Assembly: GCF_902167145.1 (NCBI RefSeq)
Contig: NC_050098.1
Coordinates: forward strand, 36,078,501-36,142,500
Reading direction: 5' to 3'
Origin: Zea mays
Lineage: Eukaryota; Streptophyta; Magnoliopsida; Poales; Poaceae
DNA length: 64,000 bases
How positions within the stretch are numbered: the first letter of the stretch is position 1; every line of letters starts with the position of its first letter. A program made the translations under genes and the position numbers. The notes below the pieces were generated by a model, which ran no database searches, was not told where the DNA came from, and saw only the letters and a list, made by a program, of their open reading frames with translations. Shown here piece after piece: positions 1 through 11,038 of this stretch.

Positions 1-1899
1 GAGCAAATTGATCTTGATGAAGTAGATGAAGAAGATGTTCCAACGACCGCAATACGCACCATGGCGATTGGGGATGTGCGACCACAGGAACACAAAGAGC
101 ATGATCAACCTTCTTCCTCAACAATGGTGCACCCCTCAACTCAAGATGATGAACATGTTCATCAAGAAGAGGCGTGTGATCAAAGGGGAGTACAAGATGA
201 TCATGTTATGGAGGAAGAAGCACCACAGGCCCCTTCAACTCAAGTTCGAGCGACGATTCAAAGGAATCATCCCGTCGACCAGATATTAGGTGATATAAGC
301 AAGGGAGTAACTACTCGCTCTAGATTAGCTAATTTTTGCGAGCATTACTCTTTTGTCTCTTCTATTGAGCCTTTCAGGGTAGAAGAGGCCTTGCTAGATC
401 CGGACTGGGTGTTGGCCATGCAGGAAGAGCTTAATAACTTCAAGTGAAATGAAGTTTGGACACTGGTGCCACGTTCCAAGCAAAACGTTGTGGGAACCAA
501 GTGGGTGTTCTGCAACAAATAGGACGAGCACGGGGTGGTGACAAGGAACAAGGCTAGACTTGTGGCAAAAGGTTATGCCCAAGTCGTAGGTTTGGACTTT
601 GAGGAGACTTTTGCACCTGTGGCTAGGCTAGAGTCTATTCGTATTTTGTTAGCCTATGCCGCTCACCATTCTTTCAGGTTATTCCAAATGGATGTGAAGA
701 GCGCTTTCCTCAACGGGCCAATCAAGGAGGAGGTGTACGTAGAGCAACCCCCTGGCTTTGAGGATGAACGGTACCCCGACCACGTGCGTAAGCTCTCTAA
801 GGGGCTCTATGGACTTAAGCAAGCCCCAAGAGCATGGTATGAATGCCTTAGATACTTTCTAATTGCTAATGCTTTCAAGGTTGGGAAAGCCGATCCAACT
901 TTATTCACTAAGACTTGTGATGGTGACTTATTTGTGTGCCAAATTTATGTCGATGACATAATATTTGGTTCTACTAACCAAAAGTCTTGTGAAGAGTTTA
1001 GCAGGGTGATGACTCAAAAATTTGAGATGTCGATGATGGGCGAGTTGAACTACTTCCATGGGTTCCAAGTGAAGCAACTCAAGGATGGCACCTTCATCTC
1101 CCAAACGAAGTACACGCAAGATTTGATCAAGCGGTTTGGGATGAAGGACGCCAAGCCCGCAAAGACTCCAATGGGAACCGACGAACATGTCGACCTCAAC
1201 AAAGGAGGTAAGTCCGTTGATCAAAAGGCATACCGGTCTATGATAGGTTCCTTGCTTTACTTATGTGCTAGTAGACCGGATATTATGCTAAGCGTATGCA
1301 TGTGTGCTAGATTTCAATCCGACCCAAGGGAGTGTCACCTTGTGGCCGTTAAGCGAATACTTAGATATTTAGTTGCTACGCCTTGCTTCGGGATCTGGTA
1401 TCCAAAGGGGTCTACCTTTGACTTAATTTGATATTCAGACTCCGATTATGCTGGATGCAAGGTTGATAGGAAGAGTACATCAGGGACTTGCCAATTCTTA
1501 GGAAGGTCCCTAGTGTCTTGGAGTTCTAAGAAACAAACTTCCGTTGCCCTATCCACCGCAGAGGTCGAGTATGTTGCCGCAGGACAGTGTTGCGCGCAAC
1601 TACTTTGGATGAGGCAAACCCTCAGGGACTTTGGCTACAATCTGAGCAAAGTCCCACTCCTATGTGACAATGAGAGTGCAATCCGCATGGCGGATAATCC
1701 TGTTGAACACAGCCGCACAAAGCACATAGACATCCGGCATCACTTTTTGAGAGACTACCAGCAAAAGGGAGATATCGAAGTGTTTTATGTAAGCACCGAG
1801 AACCAGCTAGCCGATATCTTTACCAAGCCTCTAGATGAGTCAACCTTTTGCAGGCTACGTAGTGAGCTAAATGTCTTAGATTCGCGTAACTTGGATTGA
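1..1899 (+). pseudogene. Sirevirus pol, 3' part: reverse transcriptase and RNase H
   Basis: One reading frame runs from base 1 to the stop at 1897-1899. It covers the linker after integrase (acidic and low in complexity, to about residue 95), the copia reverse transcriptase ([24 protein letters not shown] catalytic motif near base 945) and RNase H (STAEVEY, KHIDIRHHF, ADIFTKPL). Copia order places RT-RNase H last, and this matches. Three in-frame stops break it: TGA at 445-447, TAG at 520-522 and TGA at 1429-1431. The first two are single C-to-T changes from Arg and Gln codons; the third lies in the short gap between RT and RNase H. Integrase and protease lie left of the window. It is not expected to make active enzyme. 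Confidence 0.92.
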
Positions 1900-2682
1900 T
1901 CTATAGCATACATGTGTTTATGCCTTTGATCATGTTCCTTTATGCATATTGTTGTTTATTTATGGTGCTCAAGTTGTACACATGATCCCCGGACCTCACA
2001 AGTCCATTTGCAAGTGATGCACTTATTTAGGGGGAGACATGCTACAACTTGACACTTTGAGACTAATCTTATGTTTGAGTTTACTTGTTTTAGTCTCAAA
2101 AGTGGATTGAAAGGGAAAGGTGGACTTGGACCATGAAAGACTTCCACTGCACTCCGATGAGAGGGTAATTTACTCCAAGTTCATCTCCATGCTCTTATTG
2201 CCTTTTTACTCCTAATTGAAGATTTTGGTGAGGCAATGGGGTTAAAGGGCCAAAAATGATCCCGTTTTGGTGCTTGATGCCAAAGGGGGAGAAATTAAGG
2301 CTAAAACAAATGGATCAGCTACCACTTGAGAATTTTGAAAATAGTAGAGTTAGAGCTTTTGTTTTGTCAAAATACTCTTATTGTCTCTTATTGTCAAAAG
2401 TTGGTCTCTTGTGGGGAGAATGTTTGATTATGGGAAAAAGGGAGAGTTTTTGAATCCTTGATCAATTTCTCTTGGAATACCTCTCTTTATGCCTCAACAA
2501 GTGTGTTTGACTTAGAGATAGGAAATTGAAGTTGATTTGCAAAAACAAACCAAGTGGTGGCAAAGGATGACCCAAATATGCCAAATTTGAATAAAAAACA
2601 ATTCTTGTTCAAAATTGCATTGATGTTGCACTTCTTTTAGTTGTTTTCTTGTGTTGGCATAAATCACCAAAAAGGGGGAGAT
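1900..2682 (+). other. Sirevirus 3' untranslated region and polypurine tract
   Basis: No credible ORF is found between the end of pol and the LTR, so an envelope-like gene is absent here. Purine-rich GGGGGAGA-type boxes recur (near 2030 and 2285). The last one, at 2669-2681, directly abuts the LTR and is the plus-strand primer (polypurine tract). Confidence 0.75.
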
Positions 2683-3916
2683 TGAAAGGGAAATGTGCCC
2701 TTGGGCCATTTCTATGTATTTTGGTGATTAAATGCCCAACACAAATGTTTTAAGTGTAAGTTGTGCAAAATGGTGGATAAAGTGCAAATCATCAAGAAGG
2801 TATGATTCTAGACTTAGTACATTGTTTTTTGTGTACTAACATATTTGTCTAAGTGCTAGAATCAGAGAAAATACAAAAGGAAAAAAGACTTGGCTGGAAC
2901 AGCCAAGACTCGGTGCAGTCTGGGTGCACCGGACAGTGTCCGGTGCGCCAGGCTGGCGTCTGGTCAACTGGCCGCTCTCGGGAATTCGTCGGCGGCGTAC
3001 GGCTAAAATTCACCGGACTGTCCGGTGAGCCAACGGTCGGCCGCGCCAACGGTCAGCCGCGCAATCCACGCGTGACGCGTGGCCGAGCCAACGGTCTGAT
3101 GGGGGCACCGGACTGTCCGGTGTGCACCGGACAGTGTCAGGTGCGCCAACAACTCCAAATCTTCAACGGTCGGCTGCGCCAATTTAGGAAGGCAATCTGC
3201 ACCAGACACTGAACAGTGAATGTCCGGTGGTGCACCGGACTGTCCGGTGCGCCACCCGACAGAACACAAGAATTGCCTTCCTGGAATGCCTCCAACGGCT
3301 CCTAGCTGCCTTGGGGCTATAAAAGGGACCCCTAGGCGCATGGAGGAAATACACAAGCATTGTTTGATCATCTCTAAGCACCAAGACTTCATTCTAGCGC
3401 ATTTGATTCTTTGTGATAGCAATTTGAGCTCCTCTTGAGTTGAGAACTCCGTGTGTGAACTTAGAGCTGAAGTTGTGACTAGTGTGCATGTTTGTGTTGT
3501 TGCTTTTGAGATTTGTGTGTGTTGCTTTTCCCTCCCTTACATCCGTGCTTCTTTGTGATCATCATTTGTAAGGGTGAGAGGCTCCAAGTTGTGGAGATTC
3601 CTCGCAAACGGGATATAGTGAAAGAAAGAAAAACACCGTGGTATTCAAGTGGATCTTTGGATCACTTGAAAGGGTTTGAGTGCAACCCTCGTCCATTGGG
3701 ACGCCACAACATGGAGTAGGCAAGTGTTGTACTTGGTCGAACCACGGGATAAACCATCGTGTCTCTTGTGCTTGTTCTCACTATGACTATTGTGTTTCAC
3801 AAGAGCTCGGTCCTTAGCCACTTGATTTCATTGTGCTAACACTTAATCAAGTTTTGTGGCTTTAAGTGTTAAGTTTTTATAGAATCACCTATTCACCCCC
3901 CCTCTAGGTGCTCTCA
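2683..3916 (+). repeat. Sirevirus LTR (shared middle LTR)
   Basis: It begins TGAAAGGG right after the polypurine tract and ends CTCTCA two bases before the primer-binding site, giving TG...CA ends and about 1.23 kb. A TATA box (GGCTATAAAAGGG) lies at 3315-3327, so transcription should start near 3350. Between about 2920 and 3260 are many copies of the palindromic CACCGGAC/GTCCGGTG motif, the cis-regulatory palindromes known from maize Sirevirus LTRs. Because the LTR is joined to pol on one side and gag on the other, it has no target duplication of its own. Confidence 0.9.
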
Positions 3917-3918
3917 AT

Positions 3919-3930
3919 TGGTATCAGAGT
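3919..3930 (+). other. Primer-binding site, initiator tRNA-Met
   Basis: TGGTATCAGAGT lies two bases after the LTR end. It matches the 3' end complement of plant initiator tRNA-Met, the usual copia minus-strand primer, at 11 of 12 bases (the last is usually C). Confidence 0.9.
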
Positions 3931-3966
3931 CGTTCTCTTCACGAAAGGGACTAATCGCCCGAAGGG

Positions 3967-4388
3967 ATGGATCCTAAGGGAAAGGGGATGGTGATCAACG
4001 ACAAGGAGAAGGAGTCCTTCATCAATGAGCCAAAAGACGACAAGCCCACTGACTCGGGCTCAAGTCACAAGAAGAAGGATGGGAAGAAGAAAAGGCGCAT
4101 CAAGAAGATAGTCTACTATGACAGCGACGAATCCTCTTCTTCCCAAAGAGACGACGATGACAAGAAAAAGAAAACGGTCAACTCAAACTTTTCTTTTGAC
4201 TATTCTCGTATTCCGTAAAATTCCAATGCTCATTTGCTTTCCATTCCTCTTGGTAAACCTCCACATTTTGATGGAGAGGACTACGGATTTTGGAGTCACA
4301 AAATGCGTAGCCACTTGTTCTCTCTTCATCCAAGTATATGGGAGATAGTAGAAAATGGAATGCAATTTGATAGTACGGATAATCCCAT
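3967..4388 (+). pseudogene. Sirevirus gag, N-terminal fragment
   Basis: The start codon at 3967 is the first ATG after the primer site. The frame encodes a very charged N-terminus (KGKG, runs of K, D and S to about residue 80) and then the copia gag opening (PPHFDGEDYGFWSHKMRSHL, residues about 95-115). A TAA at 4216-4218 interrupts it. Homology ends at about 4388, where the DNA becomes a gypsy LTR fragment, so the capsid core and zinc knuckle are missing. Confidence 0.85.
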
Positions 4389-4785
4389 GTACACCAAGGA
4401 TACGCAGATCTTGGGCGTCAGGGCGCAAGAGGATGGACTCGACAACAGATATTAAAGGATCCAAGCATTATATTCTTTATGTCCCTGGGCCCACATGTCG
4501 GGGCCCAGTCCCTTTGTGCATGCCCCCTTCAGCTATAAAAGGGGAGGCATGCGACATTACACACACGCAATCTCAGACTCGCTAGCTCATACAAGCCCCC
4601 AAGCAATACATCTCACAGTGGAGTAGGGTATTACGCTCCGGCGGCCCGAACCACTCTAAATCCTCGTGTGTTCTTGTGTACTGCCCCTTCTCTCCATCAA
4701 TCAAGCGAAACGCTTAAGCCCCTCCTCATCTTAGGACTTAGGGCGGGTGCACTCCGCCACCCGGCCGAAGATCTACTCTCCGACA
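4389..4785 (+). repeat. Truncated LTR fragment, same gypsy family as the solo LTR at 5133-6253
   Basis: From about 4389 to 4785 the sequence aligns by eye with the reverse complement of about 5133-5540. Both contain TACGCAGATCT, GGGCGCAAGA, an AGCTATAAAA TATA box followed by GGGAGGCATGC, GGAGTAGGGT and GCCACCCGGCCG, and both end CTCTCCGACA or similar. The TATA box here is at 4531-4540. The 5' half of the LTR is missing at the junction with the Sirevirus gag. The left boundary is good to about 5-10 bases. Confidence 0.8.
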
Positions 4786-5132
4786 GGCTATATGCACCCC
4801 TCTAACCATATAGGTCCTAACACATGCGAGCTTGCTTTGCTGATTGGGTAAGATAACAGAGGAAGAAATGACTAGACTAATGGAGGTGGAATGAACCTGT
4901 AACACATAAATTAATGGGTGTATATTATGACGATTAATACTTGTTTCCATCTTCCTGAAACTCATGCTGCCATATCCTTTTCTTGGGCAAGGGGAGTCGA
5001 AAGACCAATACAACACAAAATCACCCTCACTACTTACTAGACTTGCATTCGAGTCTCCTCTTTTTAATCATCTAAACGACGAAGTGTTGGGAGAGAAGCC
5101 CTCTTGAACCATCATTTGCACCTCTAACGCTT
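4786..5132. other. Low-copy spacer
   Basis: AT-rich DNA of 347 bases between two LTR pieces of the same family. No ORF, repeat or terminal inverted repeat was recognised. The last five bases (CGCTT, 5128-5132) are the left target duplication of the solo LTR. Confidence 0.6.
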
Positions 5133-6253
5133 TGTCGGAGAGGAAATTCTCCGGCCGGGTGGCGGAATGCACCCGCCCTAAATCCTAAGATGAGGAGGAG
5201 CCTAAGCGTTTTGCTTGTTAGTTGAAAAATGGGGAGAACACAAGAACACATAAGGATTTAGAGTGGTTCGGGCCACCGGAGCGTAACACCCTACTCCACT
5301 TTGTGATGTATTGAGCTTGTATGAACTTGTGAGCGTCTAAGTGTGCTTGAGTCTGAGTGAACCTGTCTTGTAACGGTGCATGCCTCCCTTTTTATAGCTA
5401 AGGGGGACATGTACAAGGGTATTGAGCCCCGACATGTAGGCTCAGGAACATAACGGATGTAATACTTGGAGCAACTAATGTTCGTTGCTGGAGCAATCTT
5501 CTTGCGCCCTGACATCCGAGATCTGCGTAGTATCGACGTGCAGGGGAAGCTTCCCGTATAAGTGACGATGGACACAGTGCTCCTCGCAGCACGGGCGTAC
5601 TGTTTAACGATGGACTGGACAGGCACGTCGTCTGCAGGATGGCCTGGGCGCCGCCTTCCAGCGGAGTGGACAGGACGCATTAAATGCTGAGAGAGCATAT
5701 CGTCTGTCAGCGAAATAGACAGGCGACGCGTCTTCTCCGCTATAAATGCAGAGGCAGCGCGGCCCAGAGACCTTACGTCAGGCTCCGCTCGTTGGCTTAC
5801 ATCACGGGCGATAGGCCACGTGGCAACATCGGGCCTCCGCCTGAGCAGGGAACGGAAGCACACAGGTCGAAGCCTGGACACGTGTCAGTACCGGACCCTT
5901 GCCTGTCCTTGACATAGGCCAGGGTATCCCCTGTCCCGGGATTTTGCTGTAGGTGGTCCGGACCTCACTCAGAGGGGTTCGGTCCCCACCCAAGGGGTCC
6001 GGCTTGCTTACTTGGGAGTCCCGGACTGTACTCGGAGGTCCGGGTTGAGTGTACAGGGGTCCACTGCTCTCTCGTGGAGGTCCGGACCCACTGATGGCAT
6101 CCTGGAGTATATCACTTCTTCTGGTCACGTGGCGTCCTTAGGGCCGCCCACGTGGTGGAGTCGGGCGCCGTTCACCACGTGGCCAGAGATAGCTGCACAG
6201 GCACCGTGTCTTCATACTGTAGTAAGGGGTACACCTGATTCAGGGTACCGACA
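5133..6253 (-). repeat. Solo LTR of a Ty3/gypsy-type family, target duplication CGCTT
   Basis: The plus strand reads TGTCGGAGAG at 5133 and ends TACCGACA at 6253. On the minus strand it therefore runs TGTCGGTACC...CTCTCCGACA, with standard TG...CA ends and about 1.12 kb. The five bases before (5128-5132) and after (6254-6258) are both CGCTT, so the element excised to a single LTR by LTR-LTR recombination after insertion. A minus-strand TATA box (AGCTATAAAAAGGG) lies at about 5389-5402. There is no internal domain. The family was not named with certainty. Confidence 0.88.
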
Positions 6254-6258
6254 CGCTT

Positions 6259-6923
6259 GTTCGAGCGTACGAACGATCGGATTTTTGGGGAACATCTTTG
6301 TGACTCATCACTGATCAGATCAAAATATCTCTTTCTCCGTCCTCTTTCTAGTGGACGCACGAGAGACGACACTCCGAATATGTGCCTGCACCGAATGTGA
6401 TATGCTACTTCAAGCAACACATGATGTTAACTCGTGTGAGTGGAGCCACCAATATCTTGAATATGAGTCCTCCCGCATGGTATAGATTTATACCTGAATT
6501 TATTAAATTTACTATGTTCTCTGGTATGGTCAGTATCTTTTTCATGTATGTGTTTACTAAGTTTGTGAGTAGTAATATTTTACGCGTGTGTGTATATATA
6601 TATATATATATCATCACAAATATAATGTCATATCTCTAGATTAAGTTGAATATGAAAAGGCATAAATTGCTAACATGAATCAACCCTCCACACCGTTGTT
6701 CCGTATGTGATGTGCCTCAATGATTCTCACGGTTGTCGTGGGTTAAGGAACCTCGTACACTCATCAGGGCGACTAGGCCACCACCGGTAGCCCGGATCCA
6801 GTGCAGTATTGCACATGCAGTCACTAACATATGGGCTCAACAGAGAGCAGAGCAGGCCTACACATAAGTGATTTTGGTACTGTATTTATAGTACTGCACT
6901 GAATCCAGATTGCACCACCAGCT
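6259..6923. other. Low-copy DNA with a TA microsatellite
   Basis: No credible gene. A (TA) run of about 20 bases lies at 6592-6611. The remainder is unremarkable; the last eight bases before the next element (6916-6923, CACCAGCT) are its target duplication. Confidence 0.6.
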
Positions 6924-7455
6924 TAGGGATGTCAACAAATAAACTATTAGCGGATAGTGTCTCTGGACATCATATCCATATCCACGACTTATATCCAATA
7001 TCCGAACTCGTACCCGTTACCCGCTACGAATAAAACATCCGCGGATATATCCGTTTGCCCACTATAAGTTTAACTTCACACACTTTAGGAAAGAAAAGAC
7101 TAGTTGTAACATATTTGGTCCCAAAAAACAACGTGGTTAAGTCATAAAATATTTCCAGTTTCTTACAAACAATAGTTGCAGTTGTGGCAACAGGAGTACG
7201 GGACTTGGGCAGTTGGACTCGCTGTGGTCCGTGAAGTGGTTCCAAACTCTAGTGACCCACATGTCAAGTTACTTTAACGGATATTCGGGTATTCAGATAT
7301 GGATACTGATTTTTCGTACCCATTTTAAAAATATCCACGGATATCAAATGCTACATGTATCTGTATCCATAAGTACAGGCTCGTACCCAAAACTGTGTCC
7401 AACGGGTTTTTTATCCGCAGGTACGCGAATAAATCACATCCTATTGCCATCCCTG
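6924..7455. mobile_element. Non-autonomous hAT-type element, target duplication CACCAGCT
   Basis: Ends are TAGGGATGTCAA on the left and TTGCCATCCCTG on the right, imperfect inverted repeats of the hAT type. Flanks 6916-6923 and 7456-7463 are identical 8-base duplications (CACCAGCT), the length expected for hAT. Subterminal regions are full of GGATAT/ATATCC steps in inverted orientation. No transposase ORF is seen in 532 bp. Confidence 0.88.
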
Positions 7456-7824
7456 CACCAGCTACCCTTTCCACACTGCTTGTTCTTTGTTTTTCTTCCT
7501 AGTATTAGTAGAATATTTTTCTGCATATGGAATCAACTTGACATTTTAGCGATGAGATGATTCGTTGATGAGCGAATGGCGGAAACATTAGAACGCTATG
7601 AGGTACGTACCTGGGGGCCACCGTCAGCGAGTACGGTTTCCTTGATCGTTAGCTCTACGTACCCATGGGCATAGGCAAGTAATTTAGTGCTACCAATCGC
7701 TGGTGTACCTTTCGTACTCGCTTGTCCTTGGACGTAGCTAATAATGTCATCTCTCGCCAACGCCATGATGGGGACCGGATCGGATTAATACAACTATCTA
7801 GATATCATTCTGCCGACCAGGTAA
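7456..7824. other. Low-copy spacer
   Basis: No gene, RNA gene or repeat recognised. Short ORFs here lack codon structure or domain resemblance. Confidence 0.5.
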
Positions 7825-7950
7825 AGGCCTGTTCGGTTTTCAGGGATTGGAGCCTCGGATTGAATCCTAGCCGGATTACTTCTCTAATTTATATAGATTT
7901 TGACAAGTTGGAACGAATCCTGGTCTATTCCGGTACAACCGAACAGGCCC
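7825..7950. mobile_element. MITE, PIF/Harbinger (Tourist) type, 126 bp
   Basis: Inverted ends GGCCTGTTCGGTT and AACCGAACAGGCC are flanked by TAA at 7822-7824 and 7951-7953. The length and inner sequence (CCGGATTacTTCTCTAATTT, TTTTGA) match the element at 46928-47053, so this is one family with at least two copies in the window. Confidence 0.82.
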
Positions 7951-8351
7951 TAAATCGGCGAAACTGACCTTTGGGGCCTTGAAATCAGACGGTTCAATTC
8001 AGCTGATGCTTGCTTAATCCGTAGTATATACCGCTAATCCTATTTAATTATTACTTGTGGAAGGGACCAAAGCTGTGGATCATACGGCGTAGTTTCCGGT
8101 TATGACTAATAGTTCGTGTGCGTTATATGTGTATCAAAGACTTTTGCACACCTGATATATTTCTTTTTATGTGCACCATATTAGGATTAGGATGGAACAA
8201 ATTTGGGGGAGGATGAAGCTCCGATGCGGGACGTCCGAGATTTTGGAAAAAAGTTAGGGGAGCAAATGGACACGAGATTTTTTCCTTTCCAAGCCTAAAA
8301 TAGATTTTGGTGTATATTCTAGTCGCATGATAGAGCTGCTCTAACTAAGAG

Positions 8352-8527
8352 AGTGCTGAATGCACTAGAACTAATAGTTAGCTGTTAAAATTAGCTGAGA
8401 AATTCAAACAGTCTAGCTAATAGTTCAGCTATTAGATATTTTTAGCAAATTAGTTAATAATTAGCTAGCTAATTTCAATATCAGTTTTGAGCCCACTTAT
8501 TATTATCTCTAGTACATTCAAACATCC
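8352..8527. mobile_element. Probable MITE, about 175 bp
   Basis: The left end (GAATGCACTAGAACTAATAG) and right end (CTCTAGTACATTC then AAACATCC) form imperfect inverted repeats around a TAGCTAA-rich core. This resembles the core of the 49861-50035 MITE. Target duplication not clear; ends are approximate. Confidence 0.5.
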
Positions 8528-9082
8528 GTAAGTGCCGAACCTAGAAAAATAATAATAAGTCAACAGTGAGACTAGATGACATTGGCATGTCATAGTGCTT
8601 GACCATTTTGACGGAAGTGAAGTTACCAAAGGCAGAGAAGTTACGCGGAAGTGTCACCAGGGTTAATGAGTCTATTGATGAGATATATGAGACTAGCTAC
8701 AGGCCTGTTTGGATCGGTTTTCTTTGAAGAGTTTTTCTAAAAAGCTGGGTGTAGATAAAATCTGGCCATCTAGAAAATCTGACTGGTAAAAATTTAGGTA
8801 TTTGGTAACCTAGCTAGTCAATACAAATTTAGAGAAAAGACGAACTTTACAACAAACAAATTACTTACAAATGGCACAAATCACATTAGCAAGAGGCTCC
8901 TAGCGAACGGAACTGAAGAATCTCACCTTGCTGTGTCCGGCCGCTTCTCTCGGCGTGTGTAATGGGGGCTTCTGGCCCAAGCTCTTCCCTGAGAAGCCAC
9001 CCGAGAGAAGCTAGACCGTTTGGTTCAAAAAAGTAGTTTTTGGTGTGAGAAGCTTCCCAGAAGCTGAATCAAATGAGACTTA
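8528..9082. other. Low-copy or MITE-derived DNA
   Basis: Contains GGCCTGTTTGGATC (near 8703) and CGTTTGGTTC (near 9018), typical of MITE ends, but I could not pair them into one element with a target duplication. No gene seen. Confidence 0.4.
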
Positions 9083-9482
9083 GACTATCCGCAGCGGTTC
9101 TTCCTAAATTTTTTCTCCTATATCACTTTTTTGTGTCACATCATCAACAGTTCATCCCCTGCTTTTTCATCTCCCGCAGCGGTTCCCCTTAAATACTTCC
9201 CATATACTCCACTACAACCATAAAATATCATTTTTTATACCTACTTTTTATCCATTATCAATTTTTCATCTACTAACAATTCATCGCGGGCCCACAGCTG
9301 CAGTACCAAATAGTGTTAGGGCGCGTGAACAGTGATAAGCTTCTGGAGGGAGAGAGAAGAGGTCCGCTCGCTAGGGGGCTTGGTAGAGGTGACCGTTGTA
9401 GGTGGTAGAGGGCAACTGTTGCCCCTAGCGTATGAATAGTAGTAGGGGAGGGAGGTCATAGCGTGCACCGTTGCAATCAGTC
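9083..9482. mobile_element. MITE, about 400 bp, TTA target duplication
   Basis: The left end GACTATCCGCAGCGGTT and right end CCGTTGCAATCAGTC are imperfect inverted repeats flanked by TTA at 9080-9082 and 9483-9485. An internal near-repeat of the end (CTCCCGCAGCGGTT, near 9171) suggests a rearranged or composite copy. Confidence 0.65.
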
Positions 9483-9485
9483 TTA

Positions 9486-10527
9486 CGGGTTGTGGGCCTG
9501 TGGCTGCCTGAGGTCATGTGTTCAACTCAAGCGCTAGCGCCGGCTGCCATGGGGCGAAAACAACTGTGCGACTAGTGTCTGCGTGCGCGTGTGGCTCGTC
9601 CTCTGGTGGTTCAGCGAGGATGGGCAGGCCAACGTGCTGCGTCGATTTAAAATTATATTGTGTGAATACAAATTAATATTGTGTATTTATGCTTAATTTT
9701 ACATTTAAGGACATAATATCATTACAATCCCTTCATCCTAAAAAAACAGGGCGTATACTTTTTCCACGAATACTAGTGCAGCTCTTCACGTACGGTATTT
9801 TTGTTTCCTCTGGTGCCCCTAGGCTAAATTAACGGATCGGCAAGTGAAGGAAACACGCACGTGATACGACTAAGGGCAACGACTGATATGTAAGCAGTCT
9901 TTCTATGTAAGCGTGCAAGCAAACTATTTGCTCCATTAGATTACGATCTAACCACAGATACAATTATGGTTGTTGGGATTTTTTATAAAGATTATTGAGC
10001 TGGTGGTGGAAGAGTTTAAGTGTTAAATGTGACCTACGGTTGAATCACGATCTAATGGATCAGATGATTTACTTGCACGTTTAGAACTTCTTGTATAGCA
10101 GTCGTTGCCATGCCTAGGAGGGAAGTCTGAAGTAACCCTTTAAATCGTACTCCCTTGGTCAAGTCCACATAATTTAAAGAGTTTGTCCTAAGTCAAACTA
10201 TTTTAACTTTGACCAACAATTATATATAAGATTAAATTATTTTAAACTAAAAAAATTACATATTATGATAGTTTAAGTCATGATAAATTTAATAACTTTA
10301 CTTTTATGCTTTCTCGACCGGACTTCCTGATTCTTTAACTATTTTCGTGTAAAAATATGAAACAGAAAATGGTTAAAGGCTTCTCCTAACTGTTTCGGCC
10401 TGTTTTCAACATCCCATACACTAGTGCAACTATTGGTTCCAAGTAAATATTAACGAGGTTGTACTTGTCAATCTTTACTCGTGCATTAGCCTCATAAAAG
10501 CACCAGAGCATTGAGTGACCCATTTAA
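9486..10527. other. Low-copy DNA
   Basis: AT-rich DNA of about 1 kb. No ORF with codon structure, no RNA gene and no paired inverted repeats were recognised. Confidence 0.5.
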
Positions 10528-10717
10528 GGGTGTGTTTGGTTTGAGGTCAAAGTATGATGAGTCAGGGGCGCCACCGTCCCCTCAATTTTTTGGGATCACG
10601 CTGCCCTCAAAAATCACTCCGGTGTTCACCTCGCCCCCGCTTGACTCTCAACCAAACATTATAAAAAACGTGGCCGCCTCATTCCATCCCTCTTCGTATA
10701 TTCAACCAAACGCACCC
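10528..10717. mobile_element. MITE, PIF/Harbinger type, 190 bp
   Basis: Ends GGGTGTGTTTGGTTT and AACCAAACGCACCC are inverted repeats, flanked by TAA at 10525-10527 and 10718-10720. A 69-codon ORF lies inside it and is not a gene. Confidence 0.85.
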
Positions 10718-10720
10718 TAA

Positions 10721-11033
10721 GAAAAAAAATCTATGTATCCTGATTCATGGCATCCTAAAGTTATGGCTATGTCATGTCTTCTGCTCTATCTAGTTCATAC
10801 ATGATCCAGAAAACATGCTAAGACTCCAATTTAGACCACTTTAAGCTCTGTCCTGAGGTCTAAAGCTCTAATATGAGATGGACTGGAGTTTAGAACTAAT
10901 TTTAGATTATCTGTTTGGTGACTTCAGCTTAAAATTAAGAGGTGGAGATCTAAACATCCTCTAAAAGTCCATCAAATGCGTGAAAGACAACTTGTGATAA
11001 CATAAAAGTCAACGATGGTGAGCTGGTGACCAG
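10721..11033. other. Low-copy spacer
   Basis: No gene recognised. It continues on the other side of the copia insertion at 31293; the empty site would be one copy of ATAGG. Confidence 0.6.
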
Positions 11034-11038
11034 ATAGG

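Larger units (their letters stand above)
1..4388 (+). mobile_element. Sirevirus (Ty1/copia, Ji/Opie type), pol end - LTR - gag start
   Basis: The order seen is the 3' part of pol, an untranslated region, a polypurine tract, one LTR, a primer-binding site and the beginning of gag. A single element would be LTR-gag-pol-LTR, so here one LTR serves as the 3' end of one copy and the 5' end of another. This fits a tandem copy pair sharing an LTR, as arises by unequal or ectopic recombination. The left end is outside the window. On the right, gag is cut off near 4388 by an unrelated gypsy LTR fragment. The LTR start (TGAAAGGGAAATG), the copia order of pol domains, and the CACCGGAC palindromes in the LTR identify the maize Sirevirus group. 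The exact family (Ji or Opie) is a recollection, not a comparison. Confidence 0.85.

Noticed and set aside
10511..10720. 69-codon ORF
   Set aside because: Lies almost entirely inside a 190-bp MITE with clean ends.
6259..11033. Host gene between the solo LTR and the copia element
   Set aside because: Only short ORFs without codon structure, splice pattern or family resemblance; MITEs explain most of the structure.
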